NCBI RefSeq assembly: GCF_001583415.1
Contig: NZ_CP014475.1
Location: 4,402,001-4,466,000, forward strand
Length of the DNA stretch: 64,000 nucleotides
Source: Mycolicibacterium phlei
GTDB lineage: Bacteria > Actinomycetota > Actinomycetes > Mycobacteriales > Mycobacteriaceae
Direction of reading: 5' to 3'
Positions 41,757-50,407 of the stretch are shown one piece after another. Numbering within the stretch: the stretch's first letter is position 1; each line of letters opens with the position of its first letter. The notes under the pieces were generated by a model. The model ran no database searches. It saw only the letters and a list, made by a program, of their open reading frames with translations, and was not told the DNA's origin. The position numbers and the translations under genes are program-made.

Positions 41757-43202
41757 TCAGATCGCCGCGCAGCAGATCTGGCGCGCCTCGTCGACAGTCT
41801 CACCGATCGGGCGGGTGGTGTCGATCAGGTGGCCGCCGTAACCGGCCGTCGCCGCGATCGCGGCCGCGATGTCCGGGGTCGCGTCGGAGGCGGTCTCGCC
41901 CCGCGTCTCGATGCGCACCTGCGTCTCCCGCAGCGGCGCCGCGCAGGTCAGCTCCGTCACCGGCGTCGACAGCCGGTCGCCGAGCGCGCGCACCCGGTCC
42001 CGGTGCCGCTCGTCGCGCCACGTGCCGTCGAGGATGACCGAGGTGCCGCCGCCGACGAGGTCCTCGGCACGCCGCAGCACCTCGCCGTAGACCCTCTCGA
42101 CGTTCTCCGGTGCGTAGAGCCCGGCGTTGTACCGGCCCGCCTGCCCGGAGATCACGCCCGCGCTCAGCAGTTCCTTGCGCACCTCGTCGGTGGAGATGAC
42201 CACCGCGTCGAAGTGCTCGGCGAGCGCCCGCGACAGCGTGGTCTTGCCGGTGCCGGGCCCGCCGCCGACGATCACCAGCTGCACCGTGGCCGCCTGAAGA
42301 TGGCTGCGGGCGATCTCCAGGTGACGGCGGGCATCCTCGAGGGCCTCCTCGCGCCCCTGCACCATCCGCACACAGTCGGTCTTGGCGCGCACCCCGGCGC
42401 GGTAGGCGATGTAGAAGTGCGCCAACGACTTCGGCGCCGTATCCCCGGAGTAGCGGCGGTAGGCGTCGAGGAAGAACTCGCCGAGGTCCGCGCGGCCCAG
42501 GAACTCCAGGTCCATCGCCAGGAAGGCGGCGTCGTCGAGCACGTCGACAAACCGCAGCCGGTCGTCGAATTCCAGGCAGTCCAGGATCGCCAGCCGGTCC
42601 GGCAGGCTGAAGATGTCGCCGGCCAGCAGGTCGCCGTGACCGTCGACGATGCACTTGTCGGCGACGCGACGGTCGAACAGCGCGGCCCGGCCGGCCATGA
42701 ACTGTTCGGCCAGACGCCGGATCTCGCGCACGGTGTCACGGTCCAGCGCGGTATAGCGCTCCAGCTGGTCGAGGTTCTGCAGCCACCGTTCGCGCACCGC
42801 CGTGCGGCTGCCGCAGGCGTCGACGGTGTCGCCGCGCACCGCGTCGCGGTGGAACGCCGCGACCTTGTCCGCGACGGCGTCGAGGACGGCGTGCACCGGC
42901 TTGCCGGAGGTGACCATGGTCGCCAGCCGGGTGCGGTCGGGATAGCGGCGCATCACGATCACCGGCTCCTGCGCACCGGTCTGCGGATCGGTGAACCGCC
43001 CGATCCCGAGATAGCTGTCCGGGGACAGCCGGCGGTTGAGCGCCACCTCCCGCTCGCAGGCGGCCAGCCGCAGCTCCGGGGTGCTGAAATCGAGGAAATC
43101 GGTGGTGACGCCCTTCTTGACCTTGTATGCGCGGTCGCCGACGAGCGCCACCAGACCGGTGTGCGTCTCGCAGACCTCCGGCGCAAGATCGCCCAAGCTC
43201 AT
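41757..43202 (-). CDS. Rv2004c-like bifunctional APH-like/AAA P-loop protein
   Basis: A 481-residue protein of a family whose M. tuberculosis member Rv2004c is in the DosR regulon. The N-terminal half resembles aminoglycoside-phosphotransferase/kinase folds: a lysine in YKVKKGVTTDFLDF, HGDLLAGDIFSLPDRLAILDCLEFDD as the catalytic HGDxxxxN-like and DxE loops (with Asp rather than Asn). The C-terminal half is a P-loop kinase with GGGPGTGKTTLSRALAEHF and VISTDEVRKEL. The substrate is unknown. It heads an operon with the tandem Usp and the hydrolase. Confidence 0.88.
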   Translation of the reverse strand: MSLGDLAPEVCETHTGLVALVGDRAYKVKKGVTTDFLDFSTPELRLAACEREVALNRRLSPDSYLGIGRFTDPQTGAQEPVIVMRRYPDRTRLATMVTSGKPVHAVLDAVADKVAAFHRDAVRGDTVDACGSRTAVRERWLQNLDQLERYTALDRDTVREIRRLAEQFMAGRAALFDRRVADKCIVDGHGDLLAGDIFSLPDRLAILDCLEFDDRLRFVDVLDDAAFLAMDLEFLGRADLGEFFLDAYRRYSGDTAPKSLAHFYIAYRAGVRAKTDCVRMVQGREEALEDARRHLEIARSHLQAATVQLVIVGGGPGTGKTTLSRALAEHFDAVVISTDEVRKELLSAGVISGQAGRYNAGLYAPENVERVYGEVLRRAEDLVGGGTSVILDGTWRDERHRDRVRALGDRLSTPVTELTCAAPLRETQVRIETRGETASDATPDIAAAIAATAGYGGHLIDTTRPIGETVDEARQICCAAI

Positions 43203-43257
43203 GGGGCGATCATCGTCCCCGGCTGACCGGCCGGAACAGGGCCGGAAGACCCCACCA

Positions 43258-43276
43258 TGAGGACCATTGGCCCTGG
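43258..43276. promoter_or_regulatory. DosR box upstream of the first Acg-type gene
   Basis: TGAGGACCATTGGCCCTGG holds GGACCATTGGCCC, fitting GGGAC-N4-GNCCC but for one base. It is 33 bases before the nitroreductase ATG and 55 bases before the divergent Rv2004c-like start, so it may serve both. Confidence 0.72.
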
Positions 43277-43308
43277 ATCCTCCGCGCGCGCGAGGCGACC
43301 ATCAGGGT

Positions 43309-44337
43309 ATGGAACCCACGCCCGTCGACACCGAGGTGCTCACCAGCGCCCTGCGGGTGGCGTGCCGGGCACCGTCGCTGCACAACACCCAGCCGTGGCA
43401 CTGGGTGATCGACGCCGACGCCGTCCACCTGTTCCTCGACAAGAGCCGCGTGCTGTACGCGACCGACCACTCCGGCCGCGAGGCGCTGCTCAGCTGCGGG
43501 GCGGTGCTGGACCACTTCGTCGTCGCGATGGCGGCCGCGGGCTGGAGGGCCCACATCGACCGCTACCCGAACCCGAACAACCGGCTGCACCTGGCGGCGA
43601 TCACGTTTCGCCCGCTGAACTTCGTCACCGAGGGACACCGCCGCCGCGCCGACGCGATCATGGATCGGCGCACCGACCGGTTGCCGTTCGCCGCCCCCGC
43701 CGACTGGGACTCGGTGGCGGATCACCTGCGCCGCAACAACGAATCCGATCTCGTCCGGATCGACGTCGTGCCCGACGAACTGAGGCCCGAACTGGCGCAG
43801 GCCTCGAAACTGACCGAGTCGCTGCGCCTCTACGACTCCTCGTACCACGAGGAGATGCGGTGGTGGACTGCGCCGTACGGGAGCGCCGAGGGTATCCCCC
43901 GCGACCTGCTGCCGACCGCCGCCGAGAGCGAACGCGTGGAGATCGCAAGGGATTTCCCGCTCACCAGCGCAGGCCGGGACCGCAGATACGCCTACGGGCA
44001 CGACCAGTCCAAGGTCGTCGTGCTGTCCACCCCGGACGACGAGCCGCTGTCGGTGCTGCGCTGCGGTGAGACGCTGTCGGCGGTGCTGCTGGACGCCACC
44101 ATGGCCGGGCTGGCGACCTGCACGCTGACCCACCTGACCGAGCTGCACGCCAGCCGCGAGATCGTGGCCTCGTTGATCGGCGGCACCGTCACCGACGGGC
44201 CCGTGGTGCCGCAGGTGCTGATCCGGGTCGGCCGGGCACCCGCGATGGAGCAGACGCCGACCACGCCGCGCAGGCCGCTGAACGAGGTGGTGGAGATCCG
44301 CCGCTCGTCGGACGGGACGGTGGGCTCCCCGTCCTGA
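43309..44337 (+). CDS. Acg-family nitroreductase-fold flavoprotein (copy 1)
   Basis: A 342-residue protein of the Acg/Rv2032 family, an internally fused nitroreductase dimer. The N-terminal ACRAPSLHNTQPWHW is the FMN-binding signature; the second half contains RCGETLSAVLLDATMAGLATCTLTHLTE and PQVLIRVGRAP. Family structures show FMN buried under a lid, and a flavin-storage role has been proposed; catalytic activity is uncertain. It lies upstream of dosR (87 bases) on the same strand and may be cotranscribed with it. Confidence 0.88.
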   Translation: MEPTPVDTEVLTSALRVACRAPSLHNTQPWHWVIDADAVHLFLDKSRVLYATDHSGREALLSCGAVLDHFVVAMAAAGWRAHIDRYPNPNNRLHLAAITFRPLNFVTEGHRRRADAIMDRRTDRLPFAAPADWDSVADHLRRNNESDLVRIDVVPDELRPELAQASKLTESLRLYDSSYHEEMRWWTAPYGSAEGIPRDLLPTAAESERVEIARDFPLTSAGRDRRYAYGHDQSKVVVLSTPDDEPLSVLRCGETLSAVLLDATMAGLATCTLTHLTELHASREIVASLIGGTVTDGPVVPQVLIRVGRAPAMEQTPTTPRRPLNEVVEIRRSSDGTVGSPS

Positions 44338-44423
44338 GGCCGGCCTGGGCGAATCTGCCCCGGATCCGAAGTATTGTGTGCGAACGGGGTCAACCCCGTA
44401 TCGCCGTGATCAGGAGGCATCTG

Positions 44424-45071
44424 ATGGTGAAGGTCTTCCTCGTCGACGACCACGAGGTGGTCCGGCGGGGGCTCATCGAGCTGCTTGGCGAGGATCCCGA
44501 ACTCGAGGTGGTCGGTGAGGCCGGCTCGGTGAGCGAGGCGATGGCGCGGATTCCCGCGGTGCAACCCGACGTCGCCGTGCTCGACGTGCGGCTGCCCGAC
44601 GGCAACGGCATCGAGCTGTGCCGCGATCTGCTGTCCCAGATGCCCGATCTGCGCTGCCTGATGCTGACGTCGTTCACCTCCGACGAGGCGATGCTCGACG
44701 CGATCCTCGCCGGCGCGAGCGGTTATGTCGTCAAGGACATCAAGGGCATGGAGCTGGCCAAGGCGATCAAGGACGTCGGCGCGGGCCGCTCCCTGCTGGA
44801 CAACCGGGCGGCGGCGGCGCTGATGGCCAAGCTGCGCGGCAGCGCCGAGCAGAACGACCCGCTGGCCGGGTTGAGCGATCAGGAGCGGGTGCTGCTGGAG
44901 CTGCTCGGCGAGGGCCTGACCAACAAGCAGATCGCCGAGCGAATGTTCTTGGCGGAGAAAACCGTCAAGAACTACGTGTCCCGGCTGCTGGCCAAGCTGG
45001 GGATGGAGCGGCGCACGCAGGCGGCGGTGTTCATCTCCAAGCTGGAGGCGCAGCGCCGCGCCCAGGCCTGA
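44424..45071 (+). CDS. devR: DosR/DevR response regulator
   Basis: A 215-residue NarL-type regulator almost identical along its length to M. tuberculosis DosR. The receiver has the acidic pair DDH, phospho-aspartate D54 in VAVLDVRLPDGNG, T in MLTSFTSDEAM and K in YVVKDIKGMEL. The C-terminal LuxR-type HTH is LTNKQIAERMFLAEKTVKNYVSRLLAKLGMERRTQ. It activates the hypoxia/NO regulon through the GGGAC palindromes found in this window. The ATG at 44424 has CAGGAGG before it. Unlike in M. tuberculosis, no kinase gene follows; the next gene is convergent. Confidence 0.97.
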   Translation: MVKVFLVDDHEVVRRGLIELLGEDPELEVVGEAGSVSEAMARIPAVQPDVAVLDVRLPDGNGIELCRDLLSQMPDLRCLMLTSFTSDEAMLDAILAGASGYVVKDIKGMELAKAIKDVGAGRSLLDNRAAAALMAKLRGSAEQNDPLAGLSDQERVLLELLGEGLTNKQIAERMFLAEKTVKNYVSRLLAKLGMERRTQAAVFISKLEAQRRAQA

Positions 45072-45093
45072 CGGGTGCGGCGCTTTCGGTGCC

Positions 45094-45981
45094 TCACCCC
45101 CGGCGCATCACCAGCACCGGCGTGTGCGCCGACTCGGCGACCGCCGCGCTGACCGAGCCGAGCAGCATGCCGACGAACCCGCCGCGGCCGCGGCTGCCCA
45201 GCACCGTCAGCTGCGCCGTCTTGGCCTGTTCCAGCAGCTGGTGGGCCGGCCGGTCCATCACCACCACGCGCCGGACCGTGACGTCCGGGTACTGCTCCTG
45301 CCACCCGGCCAGCCGTTCGGCGAGGATCTCCTCGGCCTCGCGCTCCAGGGCGATCGGCTGCACCCCGGGCACCTCGTAGTAGTTGGACCAGTCGCTCCAG
45401 GCGTGCACGGCGACCAGTTCGACGCCGCGACGCGACGCCTCGTCGAACGCCGCCGCCACCGCCGCGTCGGAGGCGGGAGACCCGTCGACACCGACGACAA
45501 CCGGTGCGGTCGAATCGATTTCGGGTGCATCGGCGTGGATGACCGCGACCGGGCAGCGGGCGTGGTGCAGCAGCCCCCAGCTCACCGAGCCGAGCAGCCT
45601 GCGCTCGATGGCACCCAGGCCGCGGCAGCCCACCACCACCATGTCGGCACCCTCGGCGGCCTCCACCAGCGAGGGCACCACCACACCCGTGACCACGTCG
45701 GTGCTGATCGTGATGTCACCGGCGACGGACTTGGCCGTCTCCTGTGCCTTGTCCAGCAGTTCGCGGCCCCGCCTGGTCAGGCTGTCGAGCAGCTCCGGCG
45801 GTGTCGGCACCGGCGGCCACATCGCCACCGCGGGCACCGGGACCACGTGGACGAGTTTGAGCGGAACGTGGCGTAGCGCGGCTTCCTTGGCCGCCCAGCT
45901 CACCGCGGCCGTGGCGGCCGGTGAGCCGTCGACCGCGGCGACGATTCCGCGTTGCATTCCGCGATGTGTGGAGAACGTCAT
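45094..45981 (-). CDS. Tandem universal stress protein (operon copy 1)
   Basis: A 295-residue protein with two Usp domains. Domain 1 begins IVAAVDGSPAATAAVSWAA and ends GCRGLGAIERRLLGSVSWGLLHHARCPVAV; domain 2 begins VVVGVDGSPASDAAVAAAF and ends GSRGRGGFVGMLLGSVSAAVAESAHTPVLV. Both have the ATP loop pattern GxxG-9x-GS. It is the last gene of the Acg-Usp-Acg-Usp operon. The ATG at 45981 has an AGGGGG ribosome site about 10 bases upstream; an upstream in-frame ATG at 46032 falls inside the preceding gene. Confidence 0.92.
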   Translation of the reverse strand: MTFSTHRGMQRGIVAAVDGSPAATAAVSWAAKEAALRHVPLKLVHVVPVPAVAMWPPVPTPPELLDSLTRRGRELLDKAQETAKSVAGDITISTDVVTGVVVPSLVEAAEGADMVVVGCRGLGAIERRLLGSVSWGLLHHARCPVAVIHADAPEIDSTAPVVVGVDGSPASDAAVAAAFDEASRRGVELVAVHAWSDWSNYYEVPGVQPIALEREAEEILAERLAGWQEQYPDVTVRRVVVMDRPAHQLLEQAKTAQLTVLGSRGRGGFVGMLLGSVSAAVAESAHTPVLVMRRG

Positions 45982-46000
45982 TTGTTCATACCCCCTGTTG

Positions 46001-46996
46001 TCAGTGACGGAATTCCGGTGGGGAACCGTCAAGTCGGAACACCACTTCCGACAGGTCGTGCCGCGGTGTCGGCGGCAGCGGGTCGGCGTTGATCAGCGGC
46101 CAACCCAGCCGCACCAGCATCTGCGGATGACACGTACCGTCGAAAAGATTGGTACGCAGCGTTTCCCGGGTCTCGGCGACCTCCAGCGGCTCGGTGATCG
46201 GACAGCTGGCCAGCCCGAGCGCGGTGGCGGTGAGCAGGATGATGCTCGTCGCCTCACCGGCGCGCAGCCGGGATTCGGCGCTGTCATCCCCGGTGCCCAG
46301 CGCCAGCACCACCGCACGGTCCTCCACCGCCTCCGAGCCCGCGGGCTGGGCGAGCCTCGCGCCGGCGAAGACACGCGCGGACACGCTGCCGTCGACCTTC
46401 GGAGTGTTGCGGGCCGGGACCCCCGCACTCGCCGCGTAACGGCCACTCCAGGTGGCGAGTTCGGCCGCGTACCCGTAGTCGGCGGCATGCCTGCGGGCCG
46501 CCTCGGCGACCAGTTTGCGCAGCCCGAGCAGGTCGTCGACCCGCTGGATCCGCACCCCGCGGGCGGCCACCCGGGACGAGATGAGCGCCAGATCGCCCTG
46601 CGCCACCGCCGCGGAGCCGTACCGGCGCCGGTCGGTGCGGCGGCGCGGGATCGCCGCGGCCAGGGCGATCACGTCGTGATCGGCGGCGTGGCGGCGCAGT
46701 TCGAGTGCGGCCAGATGATCCGGATCGTCCGGGTTGGGCAGCCGGTGGATGTCGGACCGCCACCCCAGTGCGGCGAACCCGACCTCGCAATGGTGCAGCG
46801 CCGCACCGCAACTGAGCAGAAAGTCCCTGCCGTCGGGATCGGTGTGCGGCAGCCACCGGTCCCGGTCGGCGTAGAGGTGTACGCTGCGCTCCCCTACCCG
46901 CCAGCGCCACGGCTGCGAATTGTGCACCGACGGCGCCCTGGTGGCCAGCGTCAACGCCGAGCGGATCGTCTCGGCGTCGGGACCGTGTGCGCTCAC
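46001..46996 (-). CDS. Acg-family nitroreductase-fold flavoprotein (copy 2)
   Basis: A 331-residue Acg-type protein. LATRAPSVHNSQPWRWRV is the FMN-site signature, LLSCGAALHHCEVGFAALGW the first conserved helix, IPRRRTDRR the arginine-rich loop, and RAGEATSIILLTATALGLASCPITEPLEV the second nitroreductase half. The start is a GTG at 46996 overlapping the upstream Usp stop (GTGA), so the two are translationally coupled. A longer upstream open frame is just the antisense of the Usp gene. Confidence 0.9.
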   Translation of the reverse strand: MSAHGPDAETIRSALTLATRAPSVHNSQPWRWRVGERSVHLYADRDRWLPHTDPDGRDFLLSCGAALHHCEVGFAALGWRSDIHRLPNPDDPDHLAALELRRHAADHDVIALAAAIPRRRTDRRRYGSAAVAQGDLALISSRVAARGVRIQRVDDLLGLRKLVAEAARRHAADYGYAAELATWSGRYAASAGVPARNTPKVDGSVSARVFAGARLAQPAGSEAVEDRAVVLALGTGDDSAESRLRAGEATSIILLTATALGLASCPITEPLEVAETRETLRTNLFDGTCHPQMLVRLGWPLINADPLPPTPRHDLSEVVFRLDGSPPEFRH

Positions 46997-47868
46997 TGGC
47001 GGCTCCGCTTCCTCGCCACGATGACGGGGATCCGGCTGGCCTGTGCGACAGCGGAACTCACCGACCCCAGCAGCAACGCGCCGAGGCGGCCGCGGCCGTG
47101 GCTGCCGACCACGATCAGCTGAGCGTCCTCGGACAGCAACCGGTGCGCTGCGTTGTCCTGGCCGACCGAGCGCCGGACCGTCACGTCCGGGTAGCGCTGC
47201 GACCAGCCGGCCAGCCGCTGGGCCAGCTCCTCCTCGGCCTGCTCGGCATATCCCCGCGGCGCGACGTCGTCCGGGAAGTCGGCGCGGTTGACCCAGGTGT
47301 GCACGGCGACCAGGTCCACGCCGCGCCGCGAGGCCTCGTCGAACGCGATGGCGGTGGCCTGCTCGGATGCCGGGGTACCGTCGATGCCGACGACCACGGG
47401 TGCCCGCGGGTCCGGTTCGGTCTCGTCGTGGATCACCGCGACGGGGCACGAAGCCCGGTGCAGCAGTGCCGAACTCACCGATCCGAGCAGCATGCCGCGC
47501 ACGCCGCCGAGGCCGCGGCATCCGACGACGATCAGGTCCGCGTCCGAGCTCAGGTCCGCCAGCGTCGACGCGATGGGACCGTCGAGCACGCAGCGCTCCA
47601 CCCGCACCCGGTCGGTGAACTGCGCGGCGACCTGGTAGGCCTCGTGAACGATCCGCTCGCCCTGGGCTTTTCGCTGGGTCCAGAAGTCGGGAGACACCGG
47701 GATCTCGACAAGCGGGCTCATGTCCACCGGCGCCAGCACGTGCACGATGGTCAGCGGCACCCCGCGCAGGTCGGCGTCCTGGGCGGCCCAGTTGACGGCC
47801 GCGGTCGCGGTCGGCGAACCGTCGACGGCGACGACCACCCCGTACCTCGAATCTGCCATCTCTGCCAT
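46993..47868 (-). CDS. Tandem universal stress protein (operon copy 2)
   Basis: A 291-residue two-domain Usp. Domain 1: VVVAVDGSPTATAAVNWAA to GCRGLGGVRGMLLGSVSSALLHRASCPVAV; domain 2: VVVGIDGTPASEQATAIAFD to GSHGRGRLGALLLGSVSSAVAQASRIPVIVA. Both ATP motifs look intact. It resembles the Usp downstream so closely in layout that the pair probably came from duplication. It lies 10 bases after the third Acg gene and overlaps the second. Confidence 0.92.
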   Translation of the reverse strand: MAEMADSRYGVVVAVDGSPTATAAVNWAAQDADLRGVPLTIVHVLAPVDMSPLVEIPVSPDFWTQRKAQGERIVHEAYQVAAQFTDRVRVERCVLDGPIASTLADLSSDADLIVVGCRGLGGVRGMLLGSVSSALLHRASCPVAVIHDETEPDPRAPVVVGIDGTPASEQATAIAFDEASRRGVDLVAVHTWVNRADFPDDVAPRGYAEQAEEELAQRLAGWSQRYPDVTVRRSVGQDNAAHRLLSEDAQLIVVGSHGRGRLGALLLGSVSSAVAQASRIPVIVARKRSRQ

Positions 47869-47878
47869 CCGTCTCGCG

Positions 47879-48889
47879 TCAGGCCTCGAGCGTGCTGACC
47901 ACCGCGTCCAGCGGCAGCCGCGGGGTGGACGGCAGGGGTTCGGCGCCGACGGCGGCCCACCCGACCCGGAACATCATCTGCGGGTACTGCTGGCCGCCGA
48001 ACACCTCCTCGCGGACCGCGTCGCGTGTCTCGCCGACCTCGAGCGGCTCGGACACCGGGCAGCTGGCCAGCCCGCACGACGTGGCGGTCAGCAGCAGCAG
48101 GCTGGAGGCCTCCCCGGCCCGCAACCGGGCCACGTCGTCGTCGGCGGCGGTTCCCAGCGCCAGCAGCACACCCCGGTCCTGCAGCGCGGGGGTGTGCGGC
48201 GGCTGCGACAGCCCCGCCCCGGCGAACAACCGTCCGGGAAGCCGCGCGGCAGGGTCGGATTCGGGGATGTTGCGCTCGGGAATCCCGACCGGCGAGGCGT
48301 GCCGCCCGGTCCACTCGGCGATCTCGGCCAGGTAGGCGGGGTCGTTGCGGTGCCTGCGGACCGCCTCCTCCACGATGGCCCTGATGTCGATCGACATCTC
48401 CACGCGGCGCATCACGATGCCCATCCGGGCCACCCGCGCCCCCATGGTGGCGATGTCGGACAGCGACACCGGCCAGAAGCTGTAGTGCCGACGGTCGGTG
48501 CGGCGCTGCGGGATCGCCGCGGCCAGCGCGATGTCGGCGGAGGTGGGCTCCTGCGGGACCAGCTCCAGTGACGCCAGGTGATCGGGGTTCGCCGGGTCCG
48601 GGATGCGGTGCACCTTGGCGCGCCAGCCCAGCGCCGCCAGCCCGACGACGGCGTGGTGCAGCGCCATCCCGCAGCTGATCAGCATGTCGCGGCGGTCGGA
48701 GTCGATGACCGGCAGGTGACGGGAGCGGTCGGCGTAGAGGTGCAGGCTCTCCGCGCCGATCTTCCAGTGCCACGGCTGCGAGTTGTGCACCGACGGCGCC
48801 CTGATCGCCAGCGCCAGCGCCGCACGGACGGTCTCCGAATCCGGAAACCGCACCGCCAGCGATTCGCTGGTCTCGGCAGATGTAGTCAC
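47879..48889 (-). CDS. Acg-family nitroreductase-fold flavoprotein (copy 3)
   Basis: A 336-residue Acg-type protein and first gene of the Acg-Usp-Acg-Usp operon. FMN signature LAIRAPSVHNSQPWHWKI; LISCGMALHHAVVGLAALGW; IPQRRTDRRHYSFWPV; RAGEASSLLLLTATSCGLASCPVSEPLEV; C-terminal PQMMFRVGWAAVGAEPLP. The start is the GTG at 48889; a more upstream ATG at 48940 would include the possible DosR box. It is closer to copy 2 than to copy 1 in these motifs. Confidence 0.9.
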   Translation of the reverse strand: MTTSAETSESLAVRFPDSETVRAALALAIRAPSVHNSQPWHWKIGAESLHLYADRSRHLPVIDSDRRDMLISCGMALHHAVVGLAALGWRAKVHRIPDPANPDHLASLELVPQEPTSADIALAAAIPQRRTDRRHYSFWPVSLSDIATMGARVARMGIVMRRVEMSIDIRAIVEEAVRRHRNDPAYLAEIAEWTGRHASPVGIPERNIPESDPAARLPGRLFAGAGLSQPPHTPALQDRGVLLALGTAADDDVARLRAGEASSLLLLTATSCGLASCPVSEPLEVGETRDAVREEVFGGQQYPQMMFRVGWAAVGAEPLPSTPRLPLDAVVSTLEA

Positions 48890-48926
48890 AGAATCGAGGA
48901 TGATCCGCGCGGGGCCCCGCCGAACA

Positions 48927-48940
48927 GGGCAAGAAGTCAC
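48927..48940 (-). promoter_or_regulatory. Weak DosR-like box upstream of the Acg/Usp operon
   Basis: On the minus strand GTGACTTCTTGCCC lines up with GGGACTTNNGNCCC with two mismatches, 37 bases before the GTG start. It is the best match in the 79-base intergenic gap with ppx but clearly poorer than the other sites in this window. Confidence 0.35.
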
Positions 48941-48968
48941 TTCTGAGGGGTTACCCCCGCCACGCCCG

Positions 48969-49916
48969 CTAGATGACCGACAGCGCGATCCCGTCGAGGA
49001 TGTCGTGCTCGCTGACCACCAGCTCGTCGATGCCGGCGCGTTCGGCCAGCGCGGCGGCCAGTTCCTCGACGACGATGGCGCCGCCGCCGATCACATCGAC
49101 GCGGCCCTCGTGCATCGGGCCGAGCACGGCGCGCTCGGCGCGCGGCATCGCGATCAGCCGTGCGCAGACCGGCAGCAGGTCGTCGAGGCGCACCCGCGAC
49201 AGGTGAATCCGCTCGGAGTCGTAGGTCGCCATGTTCTGAGCCAGCGCCGACAGCGTGGTCATGGTGCCGGCCACCCCGACCCAGGTGCGGGCCTGTTCGA
49301 CCGGCACCGCGGCGAACGCCTGGGCCAGCGCGTCACGCACCACCTCGCGTGCGGCGGCGATCTCGGCTGCGGTGGGCGGATCGGAGTGCAGGCAGCGTTC
49401 GGTGAGCCGCACACAGCCGATGTCGACCGAGCGGCTGGCGACCACGGCCGGGCCGGATTCCGCGGTGCCCAGCACCACCTCGGTGGATCCGCCGCCGAGG
49501 TCGACGACGACGAACGGCGCTGCGGCGGCGTCCAATTCGGCGACTGCACCGCGGAACGACAGCGCCGCCTCCTCGGTGCCGGTGATCACCTCGGCGACCG
49601 CACCGTCGACCACCGGGCCGAGCACCTCGGCCGTCATCGCGAAGAACACGTCGCGGTTGGCGGCGTCGCGGGTCGCCGACGTCGCCACCATGCGCAGTCT
49701 CTCCACCCCGTGGTGGCGCATCAGTTCGGCGTAGTCGGCCAGCGCGGCGCGGGTCCGTTCGATGGCCTCGGGCGCGAACCGCCCGGTGGCGTCGACCCCC
49801 TGGCCGAGCCGCACGATCCGCATCTCGCGGTGCACGTCGGTCAGCCTGCCGTCGACGCGGTCGGCGATCAGCAGCCGGATCGAGTTGGTGCCGCAGTCGA
49901 TCGCGCCGACCCTCAT
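48969..49916 (-). CDS. ppx: Exopolyphosphatase/pppGpp phosphohydrolase (Ppx/GppA family)
   Basis: A 315-residue ASKHA-fold phosphatase, ortholog position of M. tuberculosis ppx2 (Rv1026). Motifs: RVGAIDCGTNSIRLLIAD (phosphate loop 1), VVVDLGGGSTEVVLG (loop 2), ATSATRDAANRD and GVAGTMTTLSALAQ. It removes phosphate from polyphosphate chains or pppGpp. The ATG at 49916 overlaps the DUF501 stop (ATGA). The last gene of the eno operon. It is shorter than E. coli Ppx, as mycobacterial forms lack the extra C-terminal domains. Confidence 0.92.
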   Translation of the reverse strand: MRVGAIDCGTNSIRLLIADRVDGRLTDVHREMRIVRLGQGVDATGRFAPEAIERTRAALADYAELMRHHGVERLRMVATSATRDAANRDVFFAMTAEVLGPVVDGAVAEVITGTEEAALSFRGAVAELDAAAAPFVVVDLGGGSTEVVLGTAESGPAVVASRSVDIGCVRLTERCLHSDPPTAAEIAAAREVVRDALAQAFAAVPVEQARTWVGVAGTMTTLSALAQNMATYDSERIHLSRVRLDDLLPVCARLIAMPRAERAVLGPMHEGRVDVIGGGAIVVEELAAALAERAGIDELVVSEHDILDGIALSVI

Positions 49917-50407
49917 CGCCGCCACCTCTCCGGGTCGATGACGCCGGCCAGCGCCGGATCGTCGGCGAGCATGGCCAGCGCCTCGTCCCCGAACGGGTTG
50001 ACGCCGGGCCCCTTGGCCAGCGAGTGCGCGATCAGCACGTGCAGGCACTTCACCCGGTCGGGCATGCCGCCGCCGGAGAACGTGGTGCCCAGCGACTCGA
50101 TCGCGTCGCGCTCGGCCAGGTACGCCTCGTGCGCGGCGCGGTAGGCCGCCGCCAGCTCCTCGTCGGCCTGCAGCCGCTCGGTCATCTCGCGCATCACCCC
50201 GGCCGACTCCAGCCGGCTGGCCGCCGCGGTCAGCGCGGGGTGGGTGAGGTAGTACAGCGTCGGGAACGGGGTGCCGTCGGGCAGCCGCGGCGCGGTCTTG
50301 ACGACGCCGGGTTCCCCGTTGGGGCAGCGGTAGGCGATCTCGAGGACACCGCGAGGCTCACGACCCAGTTGCTTCGCGACGGCGTCGAGGTCCGCGCGGC
50401 TAACCAC
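49913..50407 (-). CDS. DUF501 protein
   Basis: A 164-residue protein of a family conserved in actinobacteria and found next to ppx and eno (Rv1025). Recognised by QLGREPRGVLEIAYRCPNGEPGVVKTAPRL and the C-terminal GGMPDRVKCLHVLIAHSLAKGPGVNPFGDEAL with a conserved Cys and His (VKCLHVLIAH). The reaction is unknown. The GTG start at 50407 overlaps the end of the FtsB-like gene (8 bases); its stop overlaps ppx. Confidence 0.9.
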   Translation of the reverse strand: MVSRADLDAVAKQLGREPRGVLEIAYRCPNGEPGVVKTAPRLPDGTPFPTLYYLTHPALTAAASRLESAGVMREMTERLQADEELAAAYRAAHEAYLAERDAIESLGTTFSGGGMPDRVKCLHVLIAHSLAKGPGVNPFGDEALAMLADDPALAGVIDPERWRR

